The notes beneath the pieces are model-generated. The model saw only the letters and a program-made list of their open reading frames with translations. It was not told where the DNA came from and did not search any database. The translations under genes and the position numbers were made by a program. DNA of 64,000 bases from Synechococcus sp. SB0662_bin_14 (lineage in GTDB: Bacteria; Cyanobacteriota; Cyanobacteriia; PCC-6307; Cyanobiaceae): NCBI GenBank assembly GCA_009840445.1, contig VXNS01000066.1, positions 1 to 64,000 on the forward strand, read 5' to 3'. Below are positions 22,184 to 32,713 of this stretch, one piece after another; the first letter of the stretch is position 1; each line of letters opens with the position of its first letter.

Positions 22184-23341
22184 ATGCCCTCCCTATCCAG
22201 GCTGGAACTCCAGCATTTTCGCAGCTACCGGACGGCGACACTGCAGGTGGAGGCCAGTCGGGTCATTTTTGTGGGGCCCAACGGAGCCGGCAAGTCCAAC
22301 ATTCTTGAAGCTGTGGAGCTACTGGCCAGTTTGCGCTCCCACCGGACCGCCAGCGATGGGGACCTGATCCGGTTGGGCCAGGCCTGCGGCTGGATCCATG
22401 GATGGATCGGGACTGACGGGCTGGACCACGTTGGTCTGCATCTGCGCCGGGGTGGGGGGCGCCAGGGGTGGCGGAACCAACAACCCCTGTCCCGCCAAAT
22501 GGACCTTCTGGGTTCCCTCCGTTGTGTGTGCTTCAGCTCCCTGGATCTGGCCCTGATTCGCGGTGAGCCCATGGTCCGGCGTCAATGGCTCGACCGGGTG
22601 GTGCTGCAACTGGAACCCGTCTATGGGGAGCTGCTCTCCCGGTACGGCAAGCTGCTGCGGCAGCGCTCCAGCCTGCTGCGACGCCATGGGGGGAGATCCC
22701 CCAATCATCACCTGACGGCGCTTCTGGATGCCTATGACCAGCAGATGGCCAACCTGGGGGCACGGCTCCACCGGCGCCGTCAACGGGCGTTGCTGCGGCT
22801 CGAGCCCCTGGCCCGGAGGTGGCAGAGGACGCTGAGTGGCGAGCAGGAAACCCTTGACCTCCTCTACCGCCCTGGCACCGATCTTCCCCCAGGACCTGAC
22901 GGGGGTCAGGGGAACCAGGGGCTGGTGGTGTGGCAAGGGGCTTTGCGGCAGCAGTTGGCTCACCAGCGGGAGGTGGAATTGCGGGTGGGGTGCTGTCGCA
23001 TCGGACCCCAGCGGGATGAAGTGGCGCTGCAACTCAATGGACAGGCGGCCCGCCGCTATGGCTCCGCCGGCCAGCAGCGCTGCATGGTGCTGGCCTTGAA
23101 GATGGCCGAGGTGGAACTGGTGATGCAAGTGAGTGGCGAGGCGCCGGTGCTGCTGCTGGACGACGTGCTGGCGGAGTTGGACCCGGACCGCCAACTCCTG
23201 CTTTTGGAAGCCATTGGCCAGCAGCAACAGTGTTTGCTGAGCACAACCCACCTGGAGCGCTGCATTGGACCGTGGCGACGTGATGCCCAGTGCATCGGCA
23301 TTCGCCAGAACCGGGAAGGCTCAGTGCTGGTGCCCCTGTAG
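22184..23341 (+). CDS. recF: DNA replication and repair protein RecF
   Basis: 385-residue SMC-like ATPase that helps RecOR load RecA at gaps. It has the N-terminal LELQHFRSYR, Walker A GPNGAGKSN (about residues 31-39), the signature region YGSAGQQRCMVLALK, and Walker B LLLDDVLAELD with a following H-loop (STTHLE). The length is normal. It begins 22 bp from the 5' end of tRNA-Arg, so the promoter region is very short. Confidence 0.96.
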   Translation: MPSLSRLELQHFRSYRTATLQVEASRVIFVGPNGAGKSNILEAVELLASLRSHRTASDGDLIRLGQACGWIHGWIGTDGLDHVGLHLRRGGGRQGWRNQQPLSRQMDLLGSLRCVCFSSLDLALIRGEPMVRRQWLDRVVLQLEPVYGELLSRYGKLLRQRSSLLRRHGGRSPNHHLTALLDAYDQQMANLGARLHRRRQRALLRLEPLARRWQRTLSGEQETLDLLYRPGTDLPPGPDGGQGNQGLVVWQGALRQQLAHQREVELRVGCCRIGPQRDEVALQLNGQAARRYGSAGQQRCMVLALKMAEVELVMQVSGEAPVLLLDDVLAELDPDRQLLLLEAIGQQQQCLLSTTHLERCIGPWRRDAQCIGIRQNREGSVLVPL

Positions 23342-23351
23342 GGTGGCTGAC

Positions 23352-23567
23352 CTAGGGCTGGTGCTTGAGGGCTGGGGGCTGCACCGTAGTTTCGTCGGAG
23401 GGGGTTGGCTGCTGACTGCCCAGAAAGAGCCATGCGCCTCCCGCGGCAACCAGAATGACCAGCACAATCAGTACCAGTTCCCCCACGGTCAAGCCTTGTT
23501 CCCGCAGAGAAGGCGCAACGAGGTTATGTGAGGAACGGCGACTGGAAGAGGCTAGAGGAGTGCGCAT
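23352..23567 (-). CDS. Small membrane protein with type IV pilin-like N-terminal segment
   Basis: 71 residues from ATG 23567 (78 from 23588). A basic N-terminal stretch ends in REQG, then LTVGELVLIVLVILVAAGG, a single membrane helix with Glu at position +5 after the Gly. That is the layout of a class III (PilD-cleaved) prepilin signal. The short Pro/Thr-rich remainder lacks a pilin head. It could be a minor pseudopilin remnant or simply a small single-span protein. It is convergent with recF (10 bp apart). Start and function are uncertain. Confidence 0.6.
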   Translation of the reverse strand: MRTPLASSSRRSSHNLVAPSLREQGLTVGELVLIVLVILVAAGGAWLFLGSQQPTPSDETTVQPPALKHQP

Positions 23568-23708
23568 CAGGATGAAGACGGCGGTCACTGTTGCCTACGG
23601 CCTGCCCAGTCATGGGATCCAAAGACAAAGCATAATTCTAAACCAGGCTGTCACCCCAAGACAAGCCCCATTTCTTAACGAACAGGCCACTCCACTCGCC
23701 AGAATTTG

Positions 23709-23722
23709 GTAGCAAATGCTAC
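23709..23722. promoter_or_regulatory. Possible NtcA box (GTA-N8-TAC palindrome)
   Basis: GTAGCAAATGCTAC is a perfect 6+6 palindrome that also fits the NtcA consensus GTA-N8-TAC. It lies 95 bp upstream of the small gene at 23818, in an AT-richer non-coding stretch. The next bases contain TACTAT, a possible -10. The expected -10 (TAN3T) about 22 bp after an activating NtcA site is not obvious, so the site could repress or belong to another regulator. Confidence 0.4.
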
Positions 23723-23817
23723 TATTTACCCCTCGTTGGCCTGATGCTCAGGCGGAAGTAAGGCCCCCTTGGCCCGAAGCAACGCACCCTGTCCCACACA
23801 ACCCGGAGGTGCATCCC

Positions 23818-23937
23818 ATGTCCATCATCACCGTTCACTATCTGCAGCGGCACCGCGAAGAGGCCGCCCGTCGTGCCAAGGAACTGGCCTACCGTCGCCG
23901 CGTTGATCTGCACGAGAAGTCAGTCTGCATCCGCTGA
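23818..23937 (+). CDS. Small protein (39 aa) with strong Shine-Dalgarno and own terminator
   Basis: MSIITVHYLQRHREEAARR followed by AKELAYRRRVDLHEKSVCIR: a short strand, then a basic amphipathic helix with heptad-like RHREEAARRAKEL. The ATG is preceded by GGAGGT at 8 nt spacing, unusually strong for this genome, and an intrinsic terminator starts 35 bp after the stop. No family is recognised. A possible NtcA box lies upstream. The frame is open further upstream (to 23716), but the Shine-Dalgarno decides the start. Confidence 0.65.
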   Translation: MSIITVHYLQRHREEAARRAKELAYRRRVDLHEKSVCIR

Positions 23938-23971
23938 TTCGTCGCTGATTTCCGTCATGAACCACGGCCTG

Positions 23972-23997
23972 AAGCTCCCCAACGGGGGAGCTTTTTT
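23972..23997 (+). terminator. Intrinsic terminator after the 39-aa gene
   Basis: AGCTCCCC-AACG-GGGGAGCT, an 8 bp perfect stem, followed by a run of T on the plus strand. The minus-strand reading has no T-tract after the stem, so it serves the 39-residue gene rather than thiC, which ends 11 bp further on. Confidence 0.88.
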
Positions 23998-24007
23998 GTT
24001 GTTTTGG

Positions 24008-25513
<1,506 letters not shown>

Positions 25514-26275
25514 CTAGATGGAAAACTCCGACCGTGGGCCACTCTCCAATTTGAGCGTGGACTCCAGGCTGGCAGCCACAACCCGATGGTCGGGATCCTG
25601 GCGCAACGCAAGGCAGCGTTGGCGGGCTGCTTCCCCGGGGAAGTTGCCCATGGTGCGGGTCGCGATGAGGCGAATCCAGGGATTCTCGTCATGGCTGGCT
25701 GCCAGCAGCAGTGTTTCCGCTTCCCCCTCCAGGGGGGATCCCACCAGCACACCCAATAACTCCAACGCGCTGCAGCGCACCGTATCGTCCTCACCCGCAA
25801 GACCCTGGCGCACCACTTGCAACTGGGCGCCGGGATCTCCGCATTCGGACAATGCCGCAATGATGCTCTGGCGCACCAGCCAATGATCATCTTGGGAAAA
25901 AAGCTTGAGCAACAGGGACGTGCAGCGCTCAAAGCCGAACCAACTGAGCGCACTGGCGGCCTCTGCCCGCACGTTGGGATCCTTGTCTTGCCGTGCCCGC
26001 TCCAAGAGGGCCTGAAAACCGGCCTCCGTCCGCTTTTGCCCCAGACCCATGCAGGCAAAGGAGCGGACGATAAACGTGTCGCTCTCCAACGCCCTCAGCA
26101 AGATGGGCTCTGCATCAGCCGTGCTGTGACGCCGCAGCGCCACCAGGGCTTGTAACCGCTTGCCGTGGTCATGGCCACAGAGAGCGGCACGAATGGCTGG
26201 GAGGTCCACGGCGACACGGTGCAAGAGTCTCCATCTTCTTGCCGAACCGGAACCACCGCAAGGTTCGGTTGTCAT
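25514..26275 (-). CDS. HEAT-repeat protein
   Basis: 253 residues made almost entirely of HEAT-like helical repeats of about 31 residues (for example RLQALVALRRHS, VRSFACMGLGQK, VRAEAASALSWFG, VRQSIIAALSECG, VRCSALELLGVL, IRLIATRTMGNF). Such scaffolds mediate protein-protein contacts. In cyanobacteria some are bilin lyases of the CpcE/F type, but nothing nearby supports that. The ATG at 26275 overlaps the stop of the DUF1818 gene (ATGA), so it belongs to rpoZ-DUF1818-HEAT. The thiC riboswitch begins 14 bp after its stop. Confidence 0.85.
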   Translation of the reverse strand: MTTEPCGGSGSARRWRLLHRVAVDLPAIRAALCGHDHGKRLQALVALRRHSTADAEPILLRALESDTFIVRSFACMGLGQKRTEAGFQALLERARQDKDPNVRAEAASALSWFGFERCTSLLLKLFSQDDHWLVRQSIIAALSECGDPGAQLQVVRQGLAGEDDTVRCSALELLGVLVGSPLEGEAETLLLAASHDENPWIRLIATRTMGNFPGEAARQRCLALRQDPDHRVVAASLESTLKLESGPRSEFSI

Positions 26276-26736
26276 GCGGAACTGGTGGGTCCCAGGGGGC
26301 GGGTGGCCCAGGTGTGCAGTGTCCCGGAGTCATCCAGGTGCTGCAGCGCCATGGCCAACTGGAGGCTGGCCTGGGCCGACCAGGCCCCTTCACAGCCACG
26401 ATCTGCGTCCGGTTCCAGGAGAAAGCGCAGGGACCAGGAGGTTGCCGTCCCCCGCAACTCCAGCCACAGGCCACAGGATTCATGGTTGATCGTGATGGAT
26501 TCTTCCGCCATGAGCTGCTCGGCAACGGCACTGTGTTGGCGCACCAGAACGGCTACGCCATGGCACAGTGCCTGGAGTTCAGCGGCCCGCAACTCACAGG
26601 CCCAGCCCTCACCGCCCACCATGGCCGCAAAACGCTTGCCAGGATCCACTGCCAGGCGCCAGCCGTCCCCTTCCCGTTGAAGGGGAGAAGGATCAGGGCA
26701 GCAACTCTGGGGTGTGTTGCTCGTCGTAGAGTTCAT
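26272..26736 (-). CDS. DUF1818 family protein
   Basis: About 154 residues. The core [37 protein letters not shown] and [19 protein letters not shown] matches cyanobacterial DUF1818 proteins, of unknown function. The start is uncertain: ATG 26736 overlaps the 3' end of rpoZ by 44 bp in another frame. The conserved region begins about 33 residues later, with no good start codon between. The stop overlaps the HEAT gene start. Confidence 0.82.
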   Translation of the reverse strand: MNSTTSNTPQSCCPDPSPLQREGDGWRLAVDPGKRFAAMVGGEGWACELRAAELQALCHGVAVLVRQHSAVAEQLMAEESITINHESCGLWLELRGTATSWSLRFLLEPDADRGCEGAWSAQASLQLAMALQHLDDSGTLHTWATRPLGPTSSA

Positions 26737-26914
26737 TGATGGCCCGCTGCACGGGTTTGATGTCGCTCTCCTCCAGCAGGCCCTCAAAGTCGTCAAAGTG
26801 GCGCTGCTTGGCGCGGAAGGCAATCCTCACCGTGGTGAGGTAGCGGTTCTGCGCATTGGAGATCAGTGACTCCATGCGCCGGGAAAGATCCCTGGCCGAA
26901 TGCTGTCTGGTCAT
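26693..26914 (-). CDS. rpoZ: RNA polymerase omega subunit
   Basis: 73-residue cyanobacterial-type omega. It contains [26 protein letters not shown] and [14 protein letters not shown], ending in PELLP. Omega aids assembly of the beta' subunit. The ATG at 26912-26914 ([15 protein letters not shown]) gives the expected length. It is divergent from rnz, with only 27 bp between the two starts. It heads an operon with the DUF1818 and HEAT genes. Confidence 0.93.
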   Translation of the reverse strand: MTRQHSARDLSRRMESLISNAQNRYLTTVRIAFRAKQRHFDDFEGLLEESDIKPVQRAINELYDEQHTPELLP

Positions 26915-26941
26915 GGACCCAATGTAGCCGGCCACCGCACA

Positions 26942-27949
26942 ATGGTTTTGCTCCTCCGTTCCACGTCGTTGCAGGTCACCTTCCTGGGCACCAGTTCTGG
27001 CGTTCCAACCCGTCAGCGCAACGTGTCGTCCCTGGCCGTCCGCCTTCCCCAGCGCAGCGAGATCTGGTTGCTGGATTGTGGCGAGGCCACCCAGCATCAA
27101 CTGCTGCGTAGTCCCCTGCGGGTGTCCCAACTGCGGCGCATCTTCATTACCCATATGCATGGGGATCACGTCTTCGGGTTGCCGGGGCTGCTGGCCAGCC
27201 TGGGCATGGCGGGCACGTCGGCAGGCCTAGACCTGTACGGTCCACCCCCGTTGCAAAGCTTTGTGGAGTCGGCCCTGCGGTTCTCCTCCACCCGCCTGAG
27301 CTATCCGCTGCGCTTTCATGCCAACGTCCCTCCCGGGGAAGGGCACGTGCTCTTTGAGGATGACGATCTGGTGGTGGAGTCTCGCCCCCTCTGGCACCGC
27401 ATCCCGGCCAGTGGGTTCCGCATTGCCCAAAAGCCCAGCTCGGGGCGGTTTGACGTGGAGAAAGCTAAGGCCTTGGGCATTCCCCCCGGTCCCCTCTACG
27501 GCCGCCTCAAGAGAGGTGAAACCATTGCCGTGGGGGGGCACACCATCGAGGGCGCCAATCTTTGCGGCCCGCCCCGGCCGGGCGTGAGTCTGGTGTATGC
27601 CACCGACACGGTGTTCTGCGACGGGGCTGTGGACTTGGCCCGTGGGGCAGACCTGTTGATTCACGAAGCCACGTTTGCCCACAGGGATGGGGAGATGGCC
27701 CTGCAGCGGCTCCATTCCACCACCACCATGGCCGCACAGGTGGCCCTGGCTGCCGGAGTGGGCCAGTTGGCGTTAACCCACTTCAGCCCCCGTTATATGC
27801 CTGGACAAGCTGTTGGCCCCGATGACCTCCTGGCGGAAGCCCGTGCCATTTTCCCGGCCACCATCATGGCCAGGGACTTTCTCACCCTGGAACTCACCTC
27901 GAAACCAGACGGATCAACACCTGAACCATCCCCCCTGCCCCCTCTCTGA
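26942..27949 (+). CDS. rnz: Ribonuclease Z
   Basis: 335-residue metallo-beta-lactamase-fold endonuclease that cuts tRNA precursors at the 3' end. This is relevant here because the tRNA genes lack encoded CCA. Motifs: [24 protein letters not shown], the zinc motif HMHGDHVFG (about 71-79), [16 protein letters not shown] and LTHFSPRY. The start is taken as ATG 26942; a TTG at 26969 would match shorter homologues starting just before QVTFLG. Confidence 0.95.
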   Translation: MVLLLRSTSLQVTFLGTSSGVPTRQRNVSSLAVRLPQRSEIWLLDCGEATQHQLLRSPLRVSQLRRIFITHMHGDHVFGLPGLLASLGMAGTSAGLDLYGPPPLQSFVESALRFSSTRLSYPLRFHANVPPGEGHVLFEDDDLVVESRPLWHRIPASGFRIAQKPSSGRFDVEKAKALGIPPGPLYGRLKRGETIAVGGHTIEGANLCGPPRPGVSLVYATDTVFCDGAVDLARGADLLIHEATFAHRDGEMALQRLHSTTTMAAQVALAAGVGQLALTHFSPRYMPGQAVGPDDLLAEARAIFPATIMARDFLTLELTSKPDGSTPEPSPLPPL

Positions 27950-28037
27950 AACACTCTCTGACGAGTTGAGACCGATGGGGGTAAGGAGGCTGAATTGCGT
28001 GATACAAGGGATTGTGGCCTATCAGCATCACCCACCG

Positions 28038-28574
28038 ATGAACAGCTTTTTGCACCGCCTCATCACTGGACTGGGCTCCATGGCCAGGCGCTGCGGTGCG
28101 CTCTTGGCGGTGTTCTTGCTGCCCTTGACAATGCTGGTCAATCCCTCTGCGGCCCATGGGGCCAACTGGGACACGGACACGTTGACCGTCCCTCAGAATG
28201 CCCAAGGCGACACAGCCCTTCTGACAGAAGCCGAGGTGAAGTCAGGGAGGGCCACGTTTAACCGGAGCTGTGGAAGCTGCCACGCCAGCGGAATCACGAA
28301 GACAAACCACAACGTTGGCCTGGATCCGGAGACCCTTGCCCTTGCCACACCGCCACGCAACTCCATTGAGAGTTTGGTGGACTACCTCAACGACCCCACC
28401 TCCTACGACGGGGAGTACTCCATTGCCGATCTGCACCCCAGCCTTCGCAGCAGTGACATCTTCCCGAAGATGCGGGATCTCTCCGATGATGACCTGCGTT
28501 TGATTGCCGGCTACATCCTGGTGGCCCCCAAGATCCAGGGAGAGTCCTGGGGCGGCGGCAAGATCTACTTCTGA
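28038..28574 (+). CDS. psbV: Cytochrome c-550 (photosystem II extrinsic subunit)
   Basis: 178-residue precursor. A signal peptide (hydrophobic 20-37, cleavage near SAAHG-A) is followed by a mature chain with one heme motif CGSCH (78-82), then TKTNHNVGLDPETLALATPPR, LVDYLNDPTSYDGEYSI, and the end WGGGKIYF. Length and motifs match PsbV, which stabilises the Mn cluster on the lumenal side of PSII. It lies 88 bp after rnz, and convergent with the hypothetical gene of the petF operon. Confidence 0.97.
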   Translation: MNSFLHRLITGLGSMARRCGALLAVFLLPLTMLVNPSAAHGANWDTDTLTVPQNAQGDTALLTEAEVKSGRATFNRSCGSCHASGITKTNHNVGLDPETLALATPPRNSIESLVDYLNDPTSYDGEYSIADLHPSLRSSDIFPKMRDLSDDDLRLIAGYILVAPKIQGESWGGGKIYF

Positions 28575-28599
28575 TCCCACCCTCTCCCGGTCTTCATGC

Positions 28600-29022
28600 C
28601 TAGGGGGGGGGTATGGAGCCCCCGCTGCGATGAAGGGATGGCCTGCTGTACCACCACTCCTGCAACTCCGGGCTGAGCCGCTCCGCAAACAGGGTGAGAA
28701 CAGTGTCCGTGGGTCGCAGGTCGGGCTGGAGCAGCTCAACGGCATAGCTGGGACTGCGCTTGCAGGCCAAATCCGGCACAAAGCGGCGACCAATGCGCCG
28801 CCAACTGGGCTCTTTACTACGCCATTGCAGTCGGCAGCAGGGCCAGGGCAGTTCTTCCCGGTCGAACAAACGACAGCAGGGTCCCAGAACCTGGAAGCTG
28901 TACTGGCCACCAGGACTGGGATGCTGGCTGCGGTGGGGGAGCAGGGCGCGAGTTGGTCCCATCGCAGTGATTCGGAGAACGAGCAGTTGGTCAGTGTCTA
29001 TGGACCGCCCGACCCTGACCAA
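28600..29022 (-). CDS. Conserved hypothetical protein (140 aa)
   Basis: Compact protein rich in Arg, Pro and Cys (TAMGPTRALLPHRSQHP, GGQYSFQVLGPCCRLFDREELPWPC, SPELQEWWYSRPSLHR), with no signal peptide or membrane span. I do not know its function. The coding-like composition and the position 9 bp downstream of petF on the same strand support it as a real gene. The last codons lie on a C9 tract (G9 on plus, 28603-28611) directly before the TAG stop, so one-base slippage would change the C-terminus. Confidence 0.75.
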   Translation of the reverse strand: MVRVGRSIDTDQLLVLRITAMGPTRALLPHRSQHPSPGGQYSFQVLGPCCRLFDREELPWPCCRLQWRSKEPSWRRIGRRFVPDLACKRSPSYAVELLQPDLRPTDTVLTLFAERLSPELQEWWYSRPSLHRSGGSIPPP

Positions 29023-29031
29023 AGGGAACCC

Positions 29032-29331
29032 TTAGTAAAGGTCTTCCTCAGCGTGGGTGGTGATGACACAATCCGACGTTGGATAGGCCACGCAGGTCAG
29101 CACAAAGCCTGCCTCGATCTGGTCGTCATCCAGAAAGCTCTGGTCGGATTGGTCAACGGTGCCGCTGGTGAGCTTGCCGGCACAGGTGGAGCAGGCGCCA
29201 GCCCGGCAGGAGTAGGGCAGGTCAAGCCCTGCTTCCTCCGCTGCATCAAGGATGTATTGGTCATCCGAGACGTCGATCGTCTCGTTCAGACCTTCGCTTT
29301 CGTTAATGAAGGTGACCTTGTAGGAAGCCAT
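29032..29331 (-). CDS. petF: [2Fe-2S] plant-type ferredoxin
   Basis: 99-residue photosynthetic ferredoxin taking electrons from PSI. Cluster cysteines are Cys42, 47 and 50 ([13 protein letters not shown]) and Cys80 (VLTCVAYP). The acidic surface and the end EEDLY are typical. The start at 29331 ([11 protein letters not shown]) is standard. An upstream region of 160 bp separates it from serA and includes the inverted repeat GGGAA-AA-TTCCC (29423-29434), of unknown role. It is followed after 9 bp by a hypothetical gene. Confidence 0.98.
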   Translation of the reverse strand: MASYKVTFINESEGLNETIDVSDDQYILDAAEEAGLDLPYSCRAGACSTCAGKLTSGTVDQSDQSFLDDDQIEAGFVLTCVAYPTSDCVITTHAEEDLY

Positions 29332-29491
29332 GAATTCAGCTTGTAGAGCAGAGCCTGGCAGAGCCGGGTCCTGCGGGACGACACACTTTTACCCCCATCT
29401 GTTACCAATCTCACGTCATCAGGGGAAAATTCCCAACAAGATCAATCGATGGATTCATGGCTGATAAGTGCTCCTTATTGTCCCCGGCTGG

Positions 29492-31078
29492 TCAGAGGCT
29501 GACGGTATGGGCTTCGCGAATGCCGTCAATGCTGGTGATGTCCTCCAACAGGCTCTCTGGAATTGGATCATCCACGCTCAACACCATCACCGCATCCCCC
29601 CGCATGATGCGCCGCCCCACCTGCATGCTGGCAATGTTCACGTTGTGCTGTCCCAACAGGGAGCCCAGCCTGCCAATGATGCCGGGCATATCCCGGTGAC
29701 GGGTAAAGAGCATGTGGTTGCTGGGAGGCACGCTGATGGGGAAGGAATCCACACTGGTGATCCGCAGCTCATCCCCGGAAAACACAGCCCCTGTGAGCGT
29801 GTGGAGGCCCGAACTGCTGCGACAGATGAGCTGAAGAGAGCCCCCGCTGTAGTCCCGGGAAGCTTCATCCTTCACCTCCAGCACCTTGATGCCGCGACCT
29901 TTGGCCTCCAGGCCGGCGTTGACGTAATTGATCCGCTCCCCCAAGGCTGAACTCAGCAGCCCTTTGAGGGAAGCCGTGACCAAAGGCTGGCTGGGTTGAG
30001 CGGCCAATTCCCCTTGCATGCGCACTTCCAGTTCTTGCACGTTGCCTCCCGCCAGTTGGCTGATGCAGTGGCCCAGGTGCTCGGCCAGGCTCAGATGGGC
30101 CCGCAACTCCTCCATCAGATCAGGACTCAGACCGGGAATGTTGACCGCGCTACGGGCAGGGAGTCCCAGCAGAACGTCACGGATTTGCTCGGCCACGTCA
30201 ATGGCCACGTTGGCCTGTGCCTCGGCGGTGGAGGCGCCCAGGTGGGGGGTGAGAATGAGATTGTCCTTCAGGGAGCGGAGGGGGCTCCCGTCAGCGAGGG
30301 GTTCACTGGCATAAACATCAAGGGCGGCCCCGGCAATGGTGTGGTTGCGCAGTGCATCCGCCAGATCCTCCTCGTTCACAACGCCGCCCCGGGCACAGTT
30401 GATGAGGCGTGCCGTGGGCTTCATGCGCTTCAGCAGCCTGTCTCCCACCAGGTTGGCCGTTTCGTTGGTGCGAGGGATGTGCAGGGTGATGTAGTCCGCC
30501 TCTTCAAAAAGAGCGGTCAGTTCCACCAAGCGTACTTGCAGCTTCTGTGCCCGCTCGTTGGAGATAAAGGGGTCATGGGCCAACACCACCATGCCCAGGG
30601 CCTGGGCAATTTTGGCCACGTGGGCGCCAATTTTGCCCAGGCCCACCACCCCCAGGCTCTTTTTGTACAACTCGTTGCCCAGGTACCGTTTGCGGTCCCA
30701 GCGACCGGCCATGGTGCTGGTATGGGCCTGGGGGATGTTGCGGGTGAGCGCCAACATCATGGCCAGGGCGTGTTCAGCCGCGGCAACGGTGTTGCCCTCG
30801 GGAGAGTTGACCACCAGCACACCGCGGCGTGTGGCGGCGGTTACGTCAACGTTGTCCACACCAACGCCGGCCCGGCCAATAATTTTGAGATGGGGAGCGG
30901 CATCAATGACCGCTGCGGTCACCCGGGTTCCGGAGCGGACCATCAGCGCGTCGTAATCTGCCATCGCGCTCACCAACTCCTCCTCCGGCAGCCCTGTGCG
31001 CACGTCCACGTGGGCCACCTGGGAGAGGATGTCAAGTCCGGCTTGGTCAATGGGATCGGAGACCAAAACTTTTGTCAT
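29492..31078 (-). CDS. serA: D-3-phosphoglycerate dehydrogenase
   Basis: 528-residue long-form enzyme for the first step of serine synthesis. NAD-binding motif VVGLGKIGAHVAKI, RLINCARGGVVNEEDL, the catalytic His region LTPHLGASTAEAQ, an intervening domain, and a C-terminal ACT domain (MLFTRHRDMPGIIGRLGSLLG). The start at 31076-31078 (MTKVLVSDPID) fits homologues; the upstream open frame is not coding. It is divergent from the hypothetical gene at 31136. Confidence 0.97.
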   Translation of the reverse strand: MTKVLVSDPIDQAGLDILSQVAHVDVRTGLPEEELVSAMADYDALMVRSGTRVTAAVIDAAPHLKIIGRAGVGVDNVDVTAATRRGVLVVNSPEGNTVAAAEHALAMMLALTRNIPQAHTSTMAGRWDRKRYLGNELYKKSLGVVGLGKIGAHVAKIAQALGMVVLAHDPFISNERAQKLQVRLVELTALFEEADYITLHIPRTNETANLVGDRLLKRMKPTARLINCARGGVVNEEDLADALRNHTIAGAALDVYASEPLADGSPLRSLKDNLILTPHLGASTAEAQANVAIDVAEQIRDVLLGLPARSAVNIPGLSPDLMEELRAHLSLAEHLGHCISQLAGGNVQELEVRMQGELAAQPSQPLVTASLKGLLSSALGERINYVNAGLEAKGRGIKVLEVKDEASRDYSGGSLQLICRSSSGLHTLTGAVFSGDELRITSVDSFPISVPPSNHMLFTRHRDMPGIIGRLGSLLGQHNVNIASMQVGRRIMRGDAVMVLSVDDPIPESLLEDITSIDGIREAHTVSL

Positions 31079-31135
31079 GCGCCCTGCGGTAGTGCCGTTG
31101 GTGCAGTGTAGTGACTGGTTGACCCTCCTCCACCC

Positions 31136-31630
31136 ATGGCCGTTGCTGTTGTGGTGCTTGACCACCATCAGGACCTGTGTACCCTCCGCCACCATCTGGC
31201 GCAACTCCCCACACCCCTGGGCCGTCTTCAGTCGGTGGGGCCGGGGGAGACTCCGTTTGACCAGGTGGAGGTCCTCAACCCTCAACTGCGCCAACAACGG
31301 TTGCAGCGGACCATGGCCTTCTGGTTGGCGCCCTTCGGCTTCTTTGCCGGGGTGACGTTCACCGTCATGACCAGTTTGGACACCTTTGCCTTTGCCGGAG
31401 CTTGGGGTAATCGCCTGATCGGTGGTCTGCTGGGGCTGGTGGCCGGTCTGCTGGGCAGTTTTGCCGCCCGCTCCGACGTGGACAGCAGCAATGAAGACCG
31501 TCTGCGCCAACTGCGCAACCGCAGCGAGGAGGGCCTCTGGCTGCTGGTGGTGGAATCCGCCTCAGGGAAGGGCATGCCGTGGAGGGAGCTGCAGCGGGTG
31601 CGCCCCCAGGCGGTGGTGGCCCTGTCATGA
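31136..31630 (+). CDS. Conserved membrane protein of unknown function
   Basis: 164 residues: a soluble N-terminal part, then two membrane segments (about 61-80 and 92-110) with glycine-zipper-like spacing (GNRLIGGLLGLVAGLLGSF), and a C-terminal soluble domain ending EELQ-type basic residues. I cannot name the family. The TGA overlaps the start of the S4-domain gene (ATGA), so the pair is translationally coupled. Confidence 0.75.
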   Translation: MAVAVVVLDHHQDLCTLRHHLAQLPTPLGRLQSVGPGETPFDQVEVLNPQLRQQRLQRTMAFWLAPFGFFAGVTFTVMTSLDTFAFAGAWGNRLIGGLLGLVAGLLGSFAARSDVDSSNEDRLRQLRNRSEEGLWLLVVESASGKGMPWRELQRVRPQAVVALS

Positions 31631-32373
31631 CCCCAGCCGAGGCCCTGGCCCATGTGCTGGCGGTGGCCGAGGTGGCCCTGCGAAGCTGGCAGCCGGAGCC
31701 AACAGGATTTCTCGACCCGGAGGAGCGCCTTGCCGTGGAACCGGCGCTTCAACGGCGCAGTGGCCTGCACTGGCGTGGTTCCGGCGGCATCATCCCCGCT
31801 GAACGGCAGCGGCTGCTGCTGGCCCGGGAGGAGCTGCCCCTCATGGACCTGCCCATGGACTTTGCCCTGGTGGCCTTGAAAGGTAACTTCCTGTTTGACC
31901 CCGCCGAACTGGAGGATTTTGAGGCGGCCTTGTTGACAACAGACGTTGATCCGCGGGGTTGGGGGGACGTGATTCTCCTGGGAGACAACGGTGCCCAGCT
32001 CATCACCACGCCAGCCTGTGGGGCGGCCTTGGCTGGCCGTTCGCTGCAGGTGCGCACAGTGGTGGTGGAAGCCAGTGCCGTGCCCTGGAGCCACCTGCGC
32101 CATCAACCGCGCCAGCCCCGCACCATCACCACCGTGGAAGCCTCCTGCCGGCTGGATGCCGTTGCTTCAGCCGGGCTGGGGTTGTCCCGGGCCCGCATGG
32201 CGGCGGCCATCAACGGCGGCCGGGTGCGCCTCAACGGCCGCACCGTGTTGCGTTCCCACACCGAACTGCAAGTGGGGGACGTGGTGGTGTTGCGGGGGCG
32301 GGGCGAACTGCACCTGCAAAGCCGTGTGCTCACCCGCCGTCAGCGCTGGCGCCTGCAACTCCTGCGCCGCTGA
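31627..32373 (+). CDS. Photosystem II S4 domain protein
   Basis: 248 residues. An N-terminal YlmH-like domain (GGIIPAERQRLLLAREEL, VALKGNFLFDPAELEDFEAALL, DVILLGDNGAQLITTP) is followed by a C-terminal S4 RNA-binding domain (about 185-235: DAVASAGLGLSRARMAAAINGGRVRLNG split by VGDVVVLRG). The cyanobacterial family is named photosystem II S4 domain protein; RNA binding is expected, the PSII role less clear. The start at 31627 overlaps the upstream stop. Confidence 0.9.
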   Translation: MTPAEALAHVLAVAEVALRSWQPEPTGFLDPEERLAVEPALQRRSGLHWRGSGGIIPAERQRLLLAREELPLMDLPMDFALVALKGNFLFDPAELEDFEAALLTTDVDPRGWGDVILLGDNGAQLITTPACGAALAGRSLQVRTVVVEASAVPWSHLRHQPRQPRTITTVEASCRLDAVASAGLGLSRARMAAAINGGRVRLNGRTVLRSHTELQVGDVVVLRGRGELHLQSRVLTRRQRWRLQLLRR

Positions 32374-32450
32374 GGGCTGAGGCAGCCTGGTTCAGGCTAG
32401 CACCACGGCTGAGAACTGCTCTGCTACACTCCTTCTGCCGCCGGTTCAAG

Positions 32451-32522
32451 GGGCGATTAGCTCAGGGGTAGAGCACACCGTTGACATCGGTGGAGTCACT
32501 GGTTCAAATCCAGTATCGCCCA
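32451..32522 (+). tRNA. tRNA-Val (anticodon GAC)
   Basis: Acceptor GGGCGAT/ATCGCCC, D-arm GCTC...GAGC, anticodon stem CACCG/CGGTG with loop TTGACAT (anticodon GAC), T-arm CTGG-TTCAAAT-CCAG, discriminator A. 72 nt, no encoded CCA. Confidence 0.97.
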
Positions 32523-32713
32523 TTCCTTCAGGCCTGTCCTGGATTGCTGGTCCGTTGGCTGAGCAGTCTGTCTTTTTTGTCAAGGTGTGCCATCTTGATG
32601 GGTAAAGCTCTCTTGACCACCCGCCCCCATGACGGCATGGAGATCGTCCTGCGGATATCTGGCCTCATCACCGTCGCTCCGATCACCAATCTCCATTGTG
32701 TGTGGAGGCAACC

